A DNA stretch of 64,000 nucleotides, taken from Halomonas sp. S3-1-1 (GTDB lineage: Bacteria > Pseudomonadota > Gammaproteobacteria > Pseudomonadales > Halomonadaceae). The position numbers and the translations under genes were made by a program. Below the pieces are notes generated by a model that worked only from the letters and a program-made list of their open reading frames with translations, had not been told where the DNA came from and searched no databases. The DNA is taken from positions 124,001 through 188,000 of the forward strand of contig NZ_JALGBZ010000001.1 in the NCBI RefSeq assembly GCF_023757625.1. The letters run 5' to 3'. Shown one piece after another: positions 15,771-24,690 of the stretch. Each line of letters opens with the position of its first letter. The first letter of the stretch is position 1.

Positions 15771-16484
15771 TACGTATGCGGTGCTGTAGACGCTATGTTT
15801 GAACAATCGCGGCCTTCTTTGGTCCGCCATAAAGCATCTGGATTTTGGCCGCCGTGTTATGGGTTTTAACCGTGAGCTGGACAGGATCATCCTCCAGCTC
15901 ACCGGGCTCATGCCAACTTTTGCGTTGATGATAAATAACGAGAGGTAGGTGCGCTGTCATTGACAAGTCTCAATGACTCTACCGTGACGCGCACACTGTT
16001 TTGAATTTACGTTAAATAAAAAAAAGGCTCATAAGCAACGTATGCTTAATTACATCTCATTAAATAATAGTGTCTTTATAAAGCATATGAAGATCGCTGC
16101 GAATGAATATGTAGAACGATTCTTGAATGCCTGGTTTGAGTTTTTAAGATATGAGTTCGTTAAAAGACATCATATTTCTGCACGGTGGCAACCTAAATAT
16201 CTTGGTTCATAACGTTAAGTATAAAGATATTCCTTGATCAAATATTTTTTTGAACGTTCTGGTTAAAATCAGAGCCTGTTGGCGCCTGCAATAAATTCAA
16301 CTGCCTAATAACAACGGACCAATGTGTCCTGCAAGTTTCAGCGCACGCTGGAAATGAGTGCCACTCATTAGTGGCGAATGTAGATCTAATGCAAACGGCA
16401 TGAGTCAAGACGAGCTTTTAACGTCCTGGCTATGGGTCAACCGTGCATTAAACAAGGGTGCTACTTCGGAGCATAAAAACGACA
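15771..16484. promoter_or_regulatory. AT-rich intergenic region before the DcaP-like porin (714 bp)
   Basis: I see no convincing gene on either strand. Base composition shifts strongly to A+T from about 15990 to 16290, unlike the surrounding coding DNA. The last 130 bases contain two overlapping inverted repeats (16354-16375). This region presumably holds the porin promoter with an extended regulated leader; nothing else is recognisable in 15771-15990. Confidence 0.5.
16354..16375 (+). promoter_or_regulatory. Two overlapping inverted repeats in the porin leader
   Basis: ATGAGTGCCACTCAT (16354-16368) is a perfect 7-base dyad around one central C, and GCCACTCATTAGTGGC (16360-16375) is a perfect 6-base dyad with a 4-base spacer. 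They share CCACTCAT, so as RNA only one hairpin can form at a time; as DNA they could be two offset operator half-site arrangements. They lie about 110 bases before the porin start codon. No U-run follows, so neither is an intrinsic terminator. Confidence 0.4.
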
Positions 16485-17621
16485 ATGAAAAATAGTCTTA
16501 AAACTGCAGTGCTGGTTTCAGCGACGGCTCTCTCCTCTTATTCCGCCAGTCAGACTTACGCGTATGAATTCGAAGTGGGTGAAACGACAGCCAGCATATA
16601 TGGTTATGCCAAGCTGGATATCATCTATGACGTAGACGATGAGTTGGGGCTTACCTCTTTAAGAGGCAAAGCCGCGCGTCTGGATATCGACAAGGATGAA
16701 GGCTCGGATGGCCATTTCTCCATGCAGGCTATCGAAAGCCGGATCGGTTTCAAGACGTCGTCTCCGGTACAAGGCAGCGATTTGATTACGGTGGTTGAAG
16801 GCGATTTTTATGGGGACAATGGTAATGGAGGGTTCAGGCTCCGGCACGCTTACGGTGAATGGAACGATATTCTGGCAGGCCAAACCTGGACGAACTTTGG
16901 TAGTGGATTATCGGCCACTCCTCTTATCGATTTTGCAGGTACCTCCGGCCGTGCGCTTACACACCGCCAGCCTCAGTTGAGATATACGCAGGATAATTTT
17001 TCCTTTTCCATCGAAGACCCTGATGACAAGGGGGGAGTGGTAGATGACGCTGGAGCAAAAAGCAGCCTCCCTGACATGATCGTTCGATATACGGATCGCT
17101 CGGAGTTCTTCAACTATTCATTGGCGGCCGTTGGACGTTACCTCGAGTACGATAACGCTGGTTTAACAACGCCTGCTTCAAGCGACAGTGCTTTTGGCTG
17201 GGGAACCACCTTTGAAACGGCCGTGAATTTTACGCCAGATTTGACGGTCAGGGCGGGTGTCACCTATGGCGATGGTATCGGTGGTTATACCAGTGGAAAC
17301 ACCTCGCCTATCCCCGGATATGTCGACGAAAATGGCTCTCTCCAGACGGTTCGCACGGTAGGCGCAAGCCTTGGGGCGAGTCTGACAGTCGGCCCGGGCG
17401 CCATCAATGCGGCCTATTCGCGCGTGGAAAACGACTTCGAAGACAACCCGGACTATGTCGTAACCAACGAAAATACGACCGAGGCTTGGCTCAACTATAT
17501 TTGGGCGCCGGCTGGGCGTATTCAATACGGTGTCGAAGCCGGTTGGCACCAGCGTGAGCAGGTGGATGGCAATAAGGGAGACGCGTTACGCCTTCAGGGC
17601 ATGGTCAAATATAGCTTTTGA
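16485..17621 (+). CDS. DcaP-like outer-membrane porin
   Basis: 378 aa from ATG 16485; a GGAG lies 13 bases upstream, somewhat far. A signal peptide (KNSLKTAVLVSATALSSYSA) is followed by strands typical of the DcaP family: SIYGYAKLDIIYD, ESRIGFKT, EGDFYGDNGNGGFRLRHAYGEWNDILAGQTWTNF, then RQPQLRYT. It ends in Phe, as outer-membrane barrels do. DcaP-type trimeric porins admit small acids such as dicarboxylates. It sits right after the TctBA importer, so it probably supplies the same carboxylate to the periplasm. Its coding sequence looks less GC-rich than the operon before it, which may hint at separate origin. Confidence 0.85.
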   Translation: MKNSLKTAVLVSATALSSYSASQTYAYEFEVGETTASIYGYAKLDIIYDVDDELGLTSLRGKAARLDIDKDEGSDGHFSMQAIESRIGFKTSSPVQGSDLITVVEGDFYGDNGNGGFRLRHAYGEWNDILAGQTWTNFGSGLSATPLIDFAGTSGRALTHRQPQLRYTQDNFSFSIEDPDDKGGVVDDAGAKSSLPDMIVRYTDRSEFFNYSLAAVGRYLEYDNAGLTTPASSDSAFGWGTTFETAVNFTPDLTVRAGVTYGDGIGGYTSGNTSPIPGYVDENGSLQTVRTVGASLGASLTVGPGAINAAYSRVENDFEDNPDYVVTNENTTEAWLNYIWAPAGRIQYGVEAGWHQREQVDGNKGDALRLQGMVKYSF

Positions 17622-17691
17622 TTCATAGTTACGCCTATTACGACAAGGTCTTAACAGCCTGATAAACATGACCTGATGAAACTCGATCATT

Positions 17692-17718
17692 GCCTTGTTC
17701 ATTAACAAGGCTTTTTTT
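17692..17718 (+). terminator. Intrinsic terminator after the DcaP-like porin
   Basis: Perfect 8-bp stem GCCTTGTT/AACAAGGC with a CATT tetraloop, followed by seven T residues and a further T-rich stretch. It is 70 bases past the porin stop codon. Confidence 0.88.
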
Positions 17719-17954
17719 ATTTTTAGGCGTGAGAACAACAAGGCTGGGAATGTCGGCGTATCGATCCGGGGGGGTAAACGTTACAAGACGCGGTAGAAAA
17801 TACATCCGTTTCATGTATCTCACGAGCTCGCAACCATCGACTTTTGTATGAAGCAGCTGTGTAGATGCGTCAGAAAAAAGCGATACCCTCATCACCTGGC
17901 GGTAAAGGTCATGAGGGTATTTTCGAATCGGGCTTAAGCCAGTGCCGTTGGTTT

Positions 17955-17982
17955 AACCGGCGAGCTTAATGGCTCGCCGGTT
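17955..17982. terminator. 11-bp hairpin between porin and znuA, terminator-like
   Basis: Perfect stem AACCGGCGAGC/GCTCGCCGGTT with a 6-base loop, about 40 bases beyond the znuA stop codon (znuA reads leftward). The following T-run is only partial on the plus strand (TTTGCGTTTT) and poor on the minus strand, so termination efficiency is uncertain. Confidence 0.55.
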
Positions 17983-18022
17983 TGCGTTTTCAAAACACGG
18001 GTATGGTCAGCGGCATTCGTTT

Positions 18023-19171
<1,149 letters not shown>

Positions 19172-19214
19172 GACGACTCCAGATGCGTGATTGATGAAGT
19201 GACGAATCCTGGCG

Positions 19215-20108
19215 CTAAGGCAGCTCGGACGCCGCCTCGAGCGGCGCCGTTTTACGCCGCAGCCTGGCGGCCAGGCTGTGGTAGCGGCCAAACAGTGCCG
19301 AGAAGAAGTACGCTGAGCCTGCCAGCAAAATGATGCTCGGTCCCGATGGAATATCCAGGTGATAGGAGAGCAAAAGCCCGCCGGTACTGGCGAGCATGGC
19401 CAGCACCACCGCGATGCCCATCAGCCCTTCCAGCCGCTTGCTCCAAAAGCGCGCGGCGGTGGCAGGCAGCATCATTAGGCCCACCGCCATCAGCGTGCCC
19501 AGGGTCTGAAAACCGGCGGTGAGGTTGAGCACCAAAAGCCCCAGAAATACGCTGTGCACCCAGCCGTTTCGTCGGCTTTGGCCGCGCAGAAAGAGCGGGT
19601 CCAGGCACTCGACCACCAGCGCGCGAAAAATCCAGGCCAGCGTTACAACGATCAGCGTGCTGATACCGGCGATCAGCAGAAGGGCCGTCGAGTTGATCGC
19701 CAGAATCGAGCCGAACAGCACGTGGGTAAGATCCACGCTGCTGCCGCCAATCGAGATCAGCATGACCCCGGCGGCCAGCGAAATAATGAAGAAGCTCGCC
19801 ATGGCGGCGTCCTCGCGCTGGCCGCCCATTTTCGATACCGCCCCGGCCAACAGCGCCACCATTAGCCCAAACAGCACGCCACCGATGCTCATCACCGGCA
19901 GCGAAAAACCGGCCAGCAGAAAGCCGAGTGCCACGCCGGGCAGAATGGCGTGGGCCATGGCGTCGCCGATTAGGCTCATGCCGCGCAGCACCAGAAACAC
20001 GCCTAGCGGCGGCGCGGCGATCGAAAGTGCCAGCCCGCCCACGACCGCGCGGCGCATGAAGCCGTAGTCGAATGGGGCGATCAGCCAGGCATTAAGCAGT
20101 TCCAGCAT
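19215..20108 (-). CDS. znuB: Zinc ABC transporter permease ZnuB
   Basis: 297 aa from ATG 20108, preceded by a full AGGAGG site. An ABC-3 family permease with about eight hydrophobic helices; typical segments are RRAVVGGLALSIAAPPLGVFLVLRGMSLIGDAMAHAILPGVALGF and the late FQTLGTLMAVGLMMLPATAARFW. It forms the inner-membrane channel that receives Zn(II) from ZnuA. Its start overlaps the end of znuC by 17 bases, indicating translational coupling. Confidence 0.93.
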   Translation of the reverse strand: MLELLNAWLIAPFDYGFMRRAVVGGLALSIAAPPLGVFLVLRGMSLIGDAMAHAILPGVALGFLLAGFSLPVMSIGGVLFGLMVALLAGAVSKMGGQREDAAMASFFIISLAAGVMLISIGGSSVDLTHVLFGSILAINSTALLLIAGISTLIVVTLAWIFRALVVECLDPLFLRGQSRRNGWVHSVFLGLLVLNLTAGFQTLGTLMAVGLMMLPATAARFWSKRLEGLMGIAVVLAMLASTGGLLLSYHLDIPSGPSIILLAGSAYFFSALFGRYHSLAARLRRKTAPLEAASELP

Positions 20109-20826
20109 GCTGACCTCCTGCAACGAAGGGCACGATATGAGCGGGCAGGGGCGGCTCGCCAAGCGCTTCCGGCGCCACCCAGCGGCCGTGCCCTTGGCTG
20201 ATGATCAGCACTTCGTCGGCCAAGCGCTTGAGGTGATCCATATCGTGCAGTACGACGATCAGCGTGACGCCGCTTTCTGCCATTTGACGGAAAATCGTGA
20301 TCAGAATATCGACCGTCTCGCGGTCCACGTTGGCAAACGGTTCGTCGAGCAGCAAAAGCTCCGCTTCCTGCATTAGCGTGCGGCCAATCAACGCGCGCTG
20401 GCGCTGGCCGCCGGAAAGCTCCCCCAGCGGCCGGTGAGCCAGGTGTGAAATACCGAGCCGCCCCATGATGTCGCGCCCCTTGCGGTAGTGGGCCGCGCAG
20501 TAGCCCTTGAGCGCACCGTGACTCGGCCAGGTGCCGGTCATCACCAGCTCCTCGACGCTCATCGGAAAGGTCAGATCGAGCGCCAGCTGCTGAGGGAGCC
20601 AGGCGCGCCGCTCGGGAGCGATATCGCACTGCACGTGGCCGGACACCGGGCGCAGCTCGCCCATGATGGCCTGAATCAGCGTGCTCTTGCCCGCCCCGTT
20701 AGCGCCGACCAGCGCGGTGATCGCGCCGGGCAGAAAATCGCCGTGTAAATTCTCGAGCACCATGCGCCGGCCCTGGGCCAGGTGCAGGTCGTCAAGCTTT
20801 AACCGCGTGTGATCGCGATGGCTCAT
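20092..20826 (-). CDS. znuC: Zinc ABC transporter ATPase ZnuC
   Basis: 244 aa from ATG 20826, whose first bases overlap the stop of a 49-aa upstream ORF (ATGA). Walker A GANGAGKS (41-48), ABC signature LSGGQRQRA (137-145) and Walker B LLLLDEP (157-163) are intact, followed by the switch histidine in VVLHDMDHLK. It powers the ZnuB channel. Belongs to the znu operon: small ORF, znuC, znuB, znuA. Confidence 0.93.
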   Translation of the reverse strand: MSHRDHTRLKLDDLHLAQGRRMVLENLHGDFLPGAITALVGANGAGKSTLIQAIMGELRPVSGHVQCDIAPERRAWLPQQLALDLTFPMSVEELVMTGTWPSHGALKGYCAAHYRKGRDIMGRLGISHLAHRPLGELSGGQRQRALIGRTLMQEAELLLLDEPFANVDRETVDILITIFRQMAESGVTLIVVLHDMDHLKRLADEVLIISQGHGRWVAPEALGEPPLPAHIVPFVAGGQHAGTA

Positions 20827-20972
20827 TGCGCCCACCCGCCGGCCCAGAAAACCAGCAGCCACAGCGCCAACAGCGGTACGGCGACCAGCAACAGGCGTTT
20901 AGTGGCGGATAACGACATCAGTGAGAAGTGGCAGGGCCCTTCGCGATTGTGGCGGTGCGGGTGGTGGCTCAA
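20823..20972 (-). CDS. 49-aa His-rich single-membrane-helix peptide at head of the zinc operon
   Basis: Starts at TTG (codon 20970-20972) with a strong GAGGAG site 7 bases before it, and ends TGA overlapping the ATG of znuC by 4 bases. The N terminus has a His cluster (MSHHPHRHNREGPCHF, five His and one Cys); residues about 26-47 are a single hydrophobic helix rich in Leu, Val and Trp. A Zur-like box lies 25 bases upstream of the start. An internal ATG (residue 19) could give a 31-aa form lacking the His part. I do not recognise the family. I infer a zinc-responsive membrane peptide co-expressed with ZnuCBA, perhaps a small accessory subunit or a translated leader that couples znuC translation. 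Confidence 0.6.
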   Translation of the reverse strand: MSHHPHRHNREGPCHFSLMSLSATKRLLLVAVPLLALWLLVFWAGGWAQ

Positions 20973-20997
20973 CGTCTCTCTCCTCGGCGACAAATTA

Positions 20998-21014
20998 GGT
21001 TATAACATAACATT
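20998..21014 (-). promoter_or_regulatory. Candidate Zur box before the zinc operon
   Basis: On the minus strand the sequence AATGTTATGTTATAACC contains a 15-base core matching the known gammaproteobacterial Zur operator TGTTATANTATAACA at about 12 positions. It sits directly upstream of the ribosome site of the first ORF of the operon, where Zn-Zur repression would block transcription when zinc is plentiful. Confidence 0.72.
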
Positions 21015-21328
21015 AAGAAATGCCAAAAAATTGCCGAGTATTTTACTCGCTTGCCGGGGCGTGGCAATCACTGCGTGCTTCAAACGATAGTCGAGCGACG
21101 GTGCGTTATAGACCGCACAGATGGGGGCTAGCGGGGGCGCGTCAGACGAACGAGATAATAGCGCTTTAGGACCCTCACCATCGAAAAGCCGATCGGCACT
21201 GCGCCACAGACGCTTTACAGGCAGTGGCGCTGCGCTAATAGCAACAAGTGCAGATCCTGGGCGTCCCCTTTCAGCGAGGCGACAGTGGATGAGGTGGGCC
21301 GACGCCGTTTATCCAGGCGCTCGAAAAT
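21015..21328. other. Intergenic region upstream of the zinc operon (314 bp)
   Basis: No gene supported. It has a short weak hairpin (CGAGT/ACTCG near 21035-21050) and otherwise nothing recognisable. The facing gene at 21329-21982 ends here, so this is 3' flank on one side and zinc promoter upstream DNA on the other. Confidence 0.4.
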
Positions 21329-21982
21329 CTAGTAGCGCCAGGTCGCGCCGACCTGATTCGGCGCCAGCGTAATGGCGTACTCGCCTTCCAACGTGATCGG
21401 GCCCATCGACACCCGCGCCGGCTGAAAGCGATTGATTGCGGAAGACGCCTGGTTCGGCTGGGTCCAGATCTGCAGCTCGTTGACCAGCATGCCGGTGGCA
21501 AAGTTGAGTGCGGCATCGTCACCGCGCCCATCGGCGGCAATGACCCCGGCCGCTATCCCGTTGACCACCAGCGACCCCGTCCGCGCATGCCAGCCGCGTC
21601 GCTCACGTTCGGCCTGGGCAAGCTCCAGCCCCAGCGCCTGCACGCCGCTCAAGTCACCGCTCGCCTTCAAGCGCTCGTAGCGCTCAAGCGCCGCCGGGTG
21701 CGGCTGGCGATCGGTGAACATGCCGCCCAGCGCCAGCGCAGATTTCACCGCCCCCACCCGCGCATCGAACCGGTCGTCGGAATCGCTCGCCTCGCTCGAC
21801 TGGTAAACGTTCACCGCCAGGCTCGTGGCGTAGATGCCGCTCCACCCCCACTGCCACAGGTTGGCTTGACGCGCACCGTTTTCGAACACGTCGTCATAGG
21901 CCGACCAATCACCGGAAGACTGCGCAAAAGCGGGAAGAGTGAACGCGCACGCAAACGCGCAGAGCCAGAGACGTAGCCGCAT
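21329..21982 (-). CDS. Hypothetical secreted protein
   Basis: 217 aa with a clear signal peptide (MRLRLWLCAFACAFTLPAFA|QSS) and an AAGG-type ribosome site. The mature part has a short hydrophobic stretch (GWSGIYATSLAVNVYQ), a charged helical middle (LERYERLKASGDLSGVQALGLELAQAERERRG), a second hydrophobic glycine/alanine patch (GSLVVNGIAAGVIAADG), and a C-terminal part that alternates polar and hydrophobic residues and ends in WRY, somewhat like a small barrel. I do not recognise the family. It is probably periplasmic or envelope-associated. It stands alone, with no operon partner. Confidence 0.7.
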   Translation of the reverse strand: MRLRLWLCAFACAFTLPAFAQSSGDWSAYDDVFENGARQANLWQWGWSGIYATSLAVNVYQSSEASDSDDRFDARVGAVKSALALGGMFTDRQPHPAALERYERLKASGDLSGVQALGLELAQAERERRGWHARTGSLVVNGIAAGVIAADGRGDDAALNFATGMLVNELQIWTQPNQASSAINRFQPARVSMGPITLEGEYAITLAPNQVGATWRY

Positions 21983-22290
21983 GATCGAAAACCTTTAGGA
22001 AGGAAAAGTCACGCTAAGCGTAGCACGCCCTACCCAATGCGAAGGTTGAAACGCCTCTTTTCCAGGTTCGATCTCAGGTCGATTAGAAAAGTGTGCCGAT
22101 GTTTACATCGTTGGGAGAGCATTCGCGGTTCGTCAGGGTTACTCAAGAGATCGAAGCGAAGCAGATGGGGAGACTCGAAGTTACACAACGAATGTGGAAG
22201 AGGAGGGAAGGTCGGTGGGCAATCGCTCCATCGCTTGGCGCATCGGGCCAAGGCGATGGAGCGTATCAATCGTTTAGTGACGCAGTGATC
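21983..22290. other. Intergenic region with a long imperfect hairpin (308 bp)
   Basis: No convincing gene on either strand. At 22224-22263 there is a 15-bp stem (CGCTCCATCGC-TTGG paired with CCAA-GGCGATGGAGCG, one bulged base) with a 9-base loop, about 30 bases past the stop of the next gene, which reads leftward. It lacks a T-run, so it may protect the mRNA 3' end rather than terminate on its own. Confidence 0.45.
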
Positions 22291-22596
22291 TTATTTCTCG
22301 TCTTCGTCCCAGTGCTCCATCGCGCGCTTGTCATCCGGCAGGCGGACGATGTCGTCGATGTTGAGTTTGCCGTGGGCTTTGGTGCGGTGGCCGTGGGCGT
22401 CGAGGATGGCGGCGACGCTGCCAACGCTGACCCCTTCGTCCTCCCGGTAGGTTTCCACTTTCACCCGCACTATGCGGTTTTGGTAGCGGGCAGAGAGGAT
22501 GTCGCCGCGGCGGGGGGCGTCATGGTCCGGGTCGTTCTTGAAGTACTCCGATACGCTGGCGCGGCCGGGATCGTCCCATTCGATGTGTTGATGCAT
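22291..22596 (-). CDS. Hypothetical small acidic/histidine-containing protein
   Basis: 101 aa, ATG at 22596 with AAGGA upstream. Hydrophilic throughout, no signal peptide or membrane helix, strongly charged (EYFKNDPDHDAPRRGD, RLPDDKRAMEHWDEDEK). The centre (RRGDILSARYQNRIVRVKVETYREDEGVSVGSVAAIL) reads like a small beta-barrel fold, but I cannot assign a family. Likely cytoplasmic. It is a single gene, with nitrogen-control genes beyond it. The good ribosome site and codon pattern support it as real. Confidence 0.65.
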   Translation of the reverse strand: MHQHIEWDDPGRASVSEYFKNDPDHDAPRRGDILSARYQNRIVRVKVETYREDEGVSVGSVAAILDAHGHRTKAHGKLNIDDIVRLPDDKRAMEHWDEDEK

Positions 22597-22780
22597 TCTG
22601 CGTGTCCTTTTGCCGAGTGAATGATGAGCTTAGTGTAGTTTGTAATGTCGGCAATCGGCCACCTGCGGCCTTTTTCATGAGAGGCCGGGTGGAATCGCGG
22701 TATCCAAAGATGGCGGAACGCATCATTTTTAAGCGTCAAAGCTTTTGATGGTTCCAATCTGGCTATTGCTGCAATGCTAG

Positions 22781-22797
22781 CGCACCATTTTGGTTCA
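22781..22797 (+). promoter_or_regulatory. NtrC-like enhancer site upstream of glnA
   Basis: CGCACCATTTTGGTTCA matches the known NtrC dyad (GCACCA-N3-TGGTGC type) with one clear mismatch in the right arm. It lies about 160 bases upstream of the sigma-54 promoter, the usual enhancer distance. Confidence 0.6.
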
Positions 22798-22956
22798 GTT
22801 TTTAGCCGATTGATCGTTTGTGGTGCGTTTTTCAGCGTGTGGGCGTAGGTTGGAAACGATACAAACACATTATGAATGGCAGGTGCACGGCGAATAAATT
22901 GAAAATACTTTTCAAAACAGTGTCTTGTTAAAGGGCATGCCATATTGGTGCAAAGT

Positions 22957-22972
22957 TGGCACGCTACATGCT
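22957..22972 (+). promoter_or_regulatory. Sigma-54 (RpoN) promoter of glnA
   Basis: TGGCAC-N5-ATGCT matches the -24/-12 consensus TGGCAC-N5-TTGCW at all invariant GG and GC positions with exact spacing. Together with the upstream NtrC-like site it indicates nitrogen-limitation control of glnA. Confidence 0.8.
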
Positions 22973-23207
22973 TATTAAATGGCAACGGCTGGCGTCGTAG
23001 GCAAACGCTTTAGGGCGTGCTACAACGAGAGCCGGTTTACCTTGAATCGCTGGTGACAGGGCGGGAGTCAACGCCGCCCTCATGCGAACAAACAACGAAG
23101 GCGTGGCTTACGCACGTTGCGTACGACGGCTTTGTTCAACAATACGTTTAATCGATCGCTTACAGTACACGCTTTAAGCCACGCTCATACCGGAGACGGA
23201 GAACAGT

Positions 23208-24614
23208 ATGTCAGCCAAGACGCTCGCGCTAATCGAAGAAAATGAAGTCAAGTGGGTAGACCTGCGTTTCACCGATACGCGCGGTAAAGAGCAGCACGTC
23301 ACCGTACCGGCACGGGACGTCGACGAAGAGTTTTTCGAAAACGGCCAAATGTTCGATGGCTCCTCCATCGAAGGCTGGAAGGGCATCAACGAATCCGACA
23401 TGATTCTGCGTCCCGAAGACGGCACTGCCTTCCTCGACCCCTTCACCGAAGACGCGACCATCATCCTGCGTTGCGACATCATCGAGCCGGCCACCATGCA
23501 GGGCTACGATCGCGACCCGCGCTCCATCGCCAAGCGCGCTGAAGCCTACCTCGAGTCCACTGGCCTGGGCGACACTGCCTTCTTCGGCCCGGAACCCGAG
23601 TTCTTCATCTTCGATCAGGTGCACTGGAAAACCGATATCCAGGGCTCCATGTTCAAGATCAGCTCTGAAGAGGGCGCCTGGGCGACCGATAGCGACGTCG
23701 AAGGCGGCAACCTTGGCCACCGTCCGCGCGTTAAAGGCGGCTATTTCCCGGTGCCCCCGGTCGACAGCTTCCACGACATTCGTGGCGCGATGTGTAACAC
23801 CCTGGAAGCGATCGGCCAGTCCGTCGAAGTGCATCACCACGAAGTAGCGAACGCCGGCCAGAACGAAATCGGCGTGAAGTTCAACACGCTGGTGAAGAAG
23901 GCCGACGAAGTTCAGGAAATGAAGTACGTGATCCACAACGTGGCGCACGCCTACGGCAAGACCGCCACCTTCATGCCGAAGCCGCTGGTTGGCGATAACG
24001 GTTCGGGCATGCACGTGCACCAGTCGTTCTGGAAAGATGGTGAAAACCAGTTCGCCGGCGACGAGTACGCGGGTCTTTCTGAAATGGCGCTTTACTACAT
24101 CGGCGGTGTGATCAAGCACGCTCGCGCCCTGAACGCCTTCACCAACGCCTCGACCAACTCCTACAAGCGTCTGGTGCCGGGTTTCGAAGCGCCGGTCATG
24201 CTCGCCTACAGCGCGCGTAACCGCTCCGCCTCTATCCGCATTCCGTACACCGCGAGCCCGAAAGGCAAGCGTGTCGAAACCCGCTTCCCCGACCCGACCG
24301 CCAACCCGTACCTGGCGTTCGCGGCGATGCTGATGGCGGGTATCGACGGCATCAAGAACAAGATCCACCCGGGCGATGCGATGGACAAGAACCTGTACGA
24401 CCTGCCGCCGGAAGAAGGTAAGGCCGTACCGACCGTCGCCTCCAGCCTGGATCAGGCGCTGGAAGCGCTCGACGCCGACCGCGCGTTCCTGACCGAAGGT
24501 GGCGTGTTCACCGACGATATGATCGATGCCTACATCGAGCTCAAGATGGAAGAAGTCACGCGCATGCGCATGGCGACCCACCCGATCGAGTTCGACATGT
24601 ACTACAGCTGCTAA
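23208..24614 (+). CDS. glnA: Type I glutamine synthetase GlnA
   Basis: 468 aa, the standard length of the adenylylatable GSI-beta dodecamer. It makes glutamine from glutamate, ammonia and ATP. Visible signatures: [59 protein letters not shown] and [19 protein letters not shown]. The adenylylation tyrosine is exactly Tyr397 in [10 protein letters not shown], so activity is probably controlled by GlnE. Transcription appears to be from a sigma-54 promoter about 236 bases upstream. A strong terminator follows, then a DUF4124 gene and ntrBC. Confidence 0.98.
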   Translation: MSAKTLALIEENEVKWVDLRFTDTRGKEQHVTVPARDVDEEFFENGQMFDGSSIEGWKGINESDMILRPEDGTAFLDPFTEDATIILRCDIIEPATMQGYDRDPRSIAKRAEAYLESTGLGDTAFFGPEPEFFIFDQVHWKTDIQGSMFKISSEEGAWATDSDVEGGNLGHRPRVKGGYFPVPPVDSFHDIRGAMCNTLEAIGQSVEVHHHEVANAGQNEIGVKFNTLVKKADEVQEMKYVIHNVAHAYGKTATFMPKPLVGDNGSGMHVHQSFWKDGENQFAGDEYAGLSEMALYYIGGVIKHARALNAFTNASTNSYKRLVPGFEAPVMLAYSARNRSASIRIPYTASPKGKRVETRFPDPTANPYLAFAAMLMAGIDGIKNKIHPGDAMDKNLYDLPPEEGKAVPTVASSLDQALEALDADRAFLTEGGVFTDDMIDAYIELKMEEVTRMRMATHPIEFDMYYSC

Positions 24615-24654
24615 GCAGCGGCCTACCTCACCTTCGAGGTGTATTGGCTCCAAA

Positions 24655-24677
24655 CCCCGCCTCGGCGGGGTTTTTTT
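24655..24677 (+). terminator. Intrinsic terminator of glnA
   Basis: CCCCGCC/GGCGGGG stem with a very short loop followed by seven T residues. It ends only 13 bases before the next start codon, so expression of the DUF4124 gene from the glnA promoter would need read-through. Confidence 0.9.
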
Positions 24678-24690
24678 ATGGGGAATCGCC

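Larger units (their letters stand above)
17622..18022. other. Intergenic region with two terminator-like hairpins (401 bp)
   Basis: Lies between the convergent porin and znuA genes. It contains the porin terminator (17692-17718) and a second strong hairpin (17955-17982). A minus-strand reading frame across 17638-17895 covers the first terminator and has no ribosome site, so I do not call it a gene. Confidence 0.6.
22597..23207. promoter_or_regulatory. glnA upstream region (611 bp)
   Basis: Holds the glnA control elements: a distant NtrC-like enhancer (22781-22797), a second half-site-like TTGGTGCAA at 22945-22953, and a sigma-54 promoter (22957-22972), giving a leader of roughly 220 bases before the glnA start. 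A minus-strand reading frame at 22470-22985 covers these elements and overlaps the 101-aa gene; I reject it as coding. Confidence 0.7.

Noticed and set aside
17638..17895. Minus-strand frame of 85 aa after the porin
   Set aside because: It crosses the strong intrinsic terminator at 17692-17718 and lacks a ribosome site.
22470..22985. Minus-strand frame of 171 aa upstream of glnA
   Set aside because: Overlaps the better supported 101-aa gene and covers the NtrC site and sigma-54 promoter of glnA; no ribosome site.
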